Origin: Anaerolineales bacterium UBA6055 | GTDB taxonomy: Bacteria; Chloroflexota; Anaerolineae; Aggregatilineales; Phototrophicaceae | Assembly: GCA_002428985.1 (NCBI GenBank) | Contig: DIYL01000049.1 | Location: forward strand, 1-64,000 | Length of the DNA: 64,000 bases | Direction: 5' to 3' | Shown: positions 63,552 to 64,000 of the stretch, piece by piece | How positions within the stretch are numbered: the first letter of the stretch is position 1 | Layout: the number at the start of each line of letters is the position of its first letter | Notes under the pieces: generated by a model | The model's database searches: none | What the model saw: the letters and a program-made list of their open reading frames with translations, nothing else | Told to the model about the DNA's origin: nothing | Position numbers and translations under genes: made by a program

Positions 63552-64000
63552 CTTTTTAGAAATTGGTTGGCTTCACAATTAACTAAGCTACCGCCGCAGT
63601 TTTGACAACTACCAATGTTAAAAGGAGCTTTAAATAGTGGGAGTAATTTACCACAATTGGGACAGTGATCCCTCAACCAAGATAGATGCTTAATACAAAC
63701 GGTGATTATTTTAAATCGCCATAGGAGACTATAGTACGCTGTTTCTGATAAGCAATATGGACAGTATCGAAAATGATCGCTGATTGCACTCGAGACGAAG
63801 CGACTCAAGGCTTGTGGATGCGCTGAGCGTCCAAATTTGACTACTAGGTGATGGAATGTTGCTTGTAATAACTCTGCTTCTGTTCGATTTGTTGCTGCTT
63901 TTAATGTCTCTATATTTAAAGGTACAAAATCAGCTATCTCACGAGTAACACGTTTTGATTGTTCAGGAAAGAGTGTAAATGAAATACCGTCAACTGATTT
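63548..64000 (-). CDS. tniQ: TniQ family transposition protein (5' end outside window)
   Basis: The frame is open to the window edge, with 150 visible residues. After a helical N-terminal part comes a double zinc ribbon: RYCPYCLSE, aromatic LLWRFKII, TVCIKHLSWLRDHCPNCGK and GSCQNCGGSL. This is the TniQ/TnsD signature: these proteins choose the target site of Tn7-like and CRISPR-associated transposons and pass it to the ATPase (TnsC/TniB). Transposase genes must lie beyond the window. TTG at 63808 is an internal start only if the gene is truncated, which I see no reason to assume. Confidence 0.82.
   Translation of the reverse strand, partial: KSVDGISFTLFPEQSKRVTREIADFVPLNIETLKAATNRTEAELLQATFHHLVVKFGRSAHPQALSRFVSSAISDHFRYCPYCLSETAYYSLLWRFKIITVCIKHLSWLRDHCPNCGKLLPLFKAPFNIGSCQNCGGSLVNCEANQFLKS

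Larger units (their letters stand above)
62583..64000. mobile_element. Tn7/Tn5053-like transposon, one end (other end outside window)
   Basis: The element appears to begin TGTGAATTGCATCGTAAC at 62583, 24 bases after selC. Within the first 190 bases lie four direct copies of TTGCA-N2-GTAA, starting at 62589, 62618, 62703 and 62747 or one base later, most followed by A/T-rich tracts (GTGAAATAAAAT), as expected for TnsB/TniA binding sites. A tniQ gene follows. Tn7-like elements start TGT and duplicate 5 bases; GCCAA (62578-62582) would be one copy. Between 62776 and 63062 I see no gene. Confidence 0.7.

Overview
The window reads as chromosome of a free-living, aerobic, moderately AT-rich bacterium, most likely a member of the Chloroflexota (Anaerolineae-like). 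That placement is inference. It rests on the mix of Ser/Thr kinases, PAS histidine kinases with orphan receiver proteins, many short SpoIIAA/STAS-like proteins, a Gram-positive-type LexA box and an A2-type cytochrome oxidase operon. Nearly all of it is single-copy chromosomal sequence. Only the last 1.4 kb is clearly mobile.

Layout. 1-1.35 kb: 3' truncated pstS with a tandemly duplicated binding domain. 1.5-5.5 kb: two Ser/Thr kinases around a phosphoesterase, then an enoyl-CoA hydratase. 5.5-9.2 kb: ANT(6)-like nucleotidyltransferase, NAGPA-type glycosidase and an L,D-transpeptidase. 9.2-12.3 kb: Imm17-like protein, palindromic repeats, a sugar-acid enolase-superfamily protein and an epimerase. 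12.5-14.7 kb: STAS-like protein, a possible small RNA or attenuator, SWIM protein and SUKH protein. 14.7-16.4 kb: modAB. 16.5-20.7 kb: a frameshifted SnoaL-like gene, two AraC regulators, a DHFR-like protein, YtoQ and pfkB. 20.8-29.2 kb: histidine kinases and receivers, a Flp-pilin-like secreted protein, SDR, DinB and HEAT proteins. 29.2-39 kb: DUF3179 protein, esterase, a methyltransferase with two adjacent in-frame UGA codons, fetAB, a trypsin-like protease, a WD40-like lipoprotein and gatA. 39-45.7 kb: nitroreductase, GNAT, LURP-one, DinB, lexA, HEAT and M20 peptidase. 46-52.6 kb: cytochrome c oxidase operon. 52.7-59.7 kb: duplicated STAS-like and beta-propeller-like genes and a photolyase. 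60 kb: a 51-residue peptide made almost only of four 12-residue repeats. 60.4-62.2 kb: two orphan receivers and an unknown protein. 62.46 kb: selenocysteine tRNA gene. 62.58 kb to the end: the end of a Tn7/Tn5053-like transposon carrying tniQ.

The strongest signals fit together. selC, with UCA anticodon, an 8+5 bp acceptor/T helix and a long variable arm, shows that the cell decodes UGA as selenocysteine. The methyltransferase at 31.4-32.2 kb has UGA-UGA followed by a hairpin with the spacing and apical G expected of a bacterial SECIS element, so it is a candidate di-selenocysteine protein. A TniQ-bearing transposon has its end 24 bp downstream of selC, which suggests an element that homes to the selenocysteine tRNA gene. 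Separately, the repeat peptide at 60 kb has its own ribosome binding site, terminator and an 11-bp-periodic direct-repeat operator, and looks like an undescribed small repetitive peptide, possibly a multi-core precursor.
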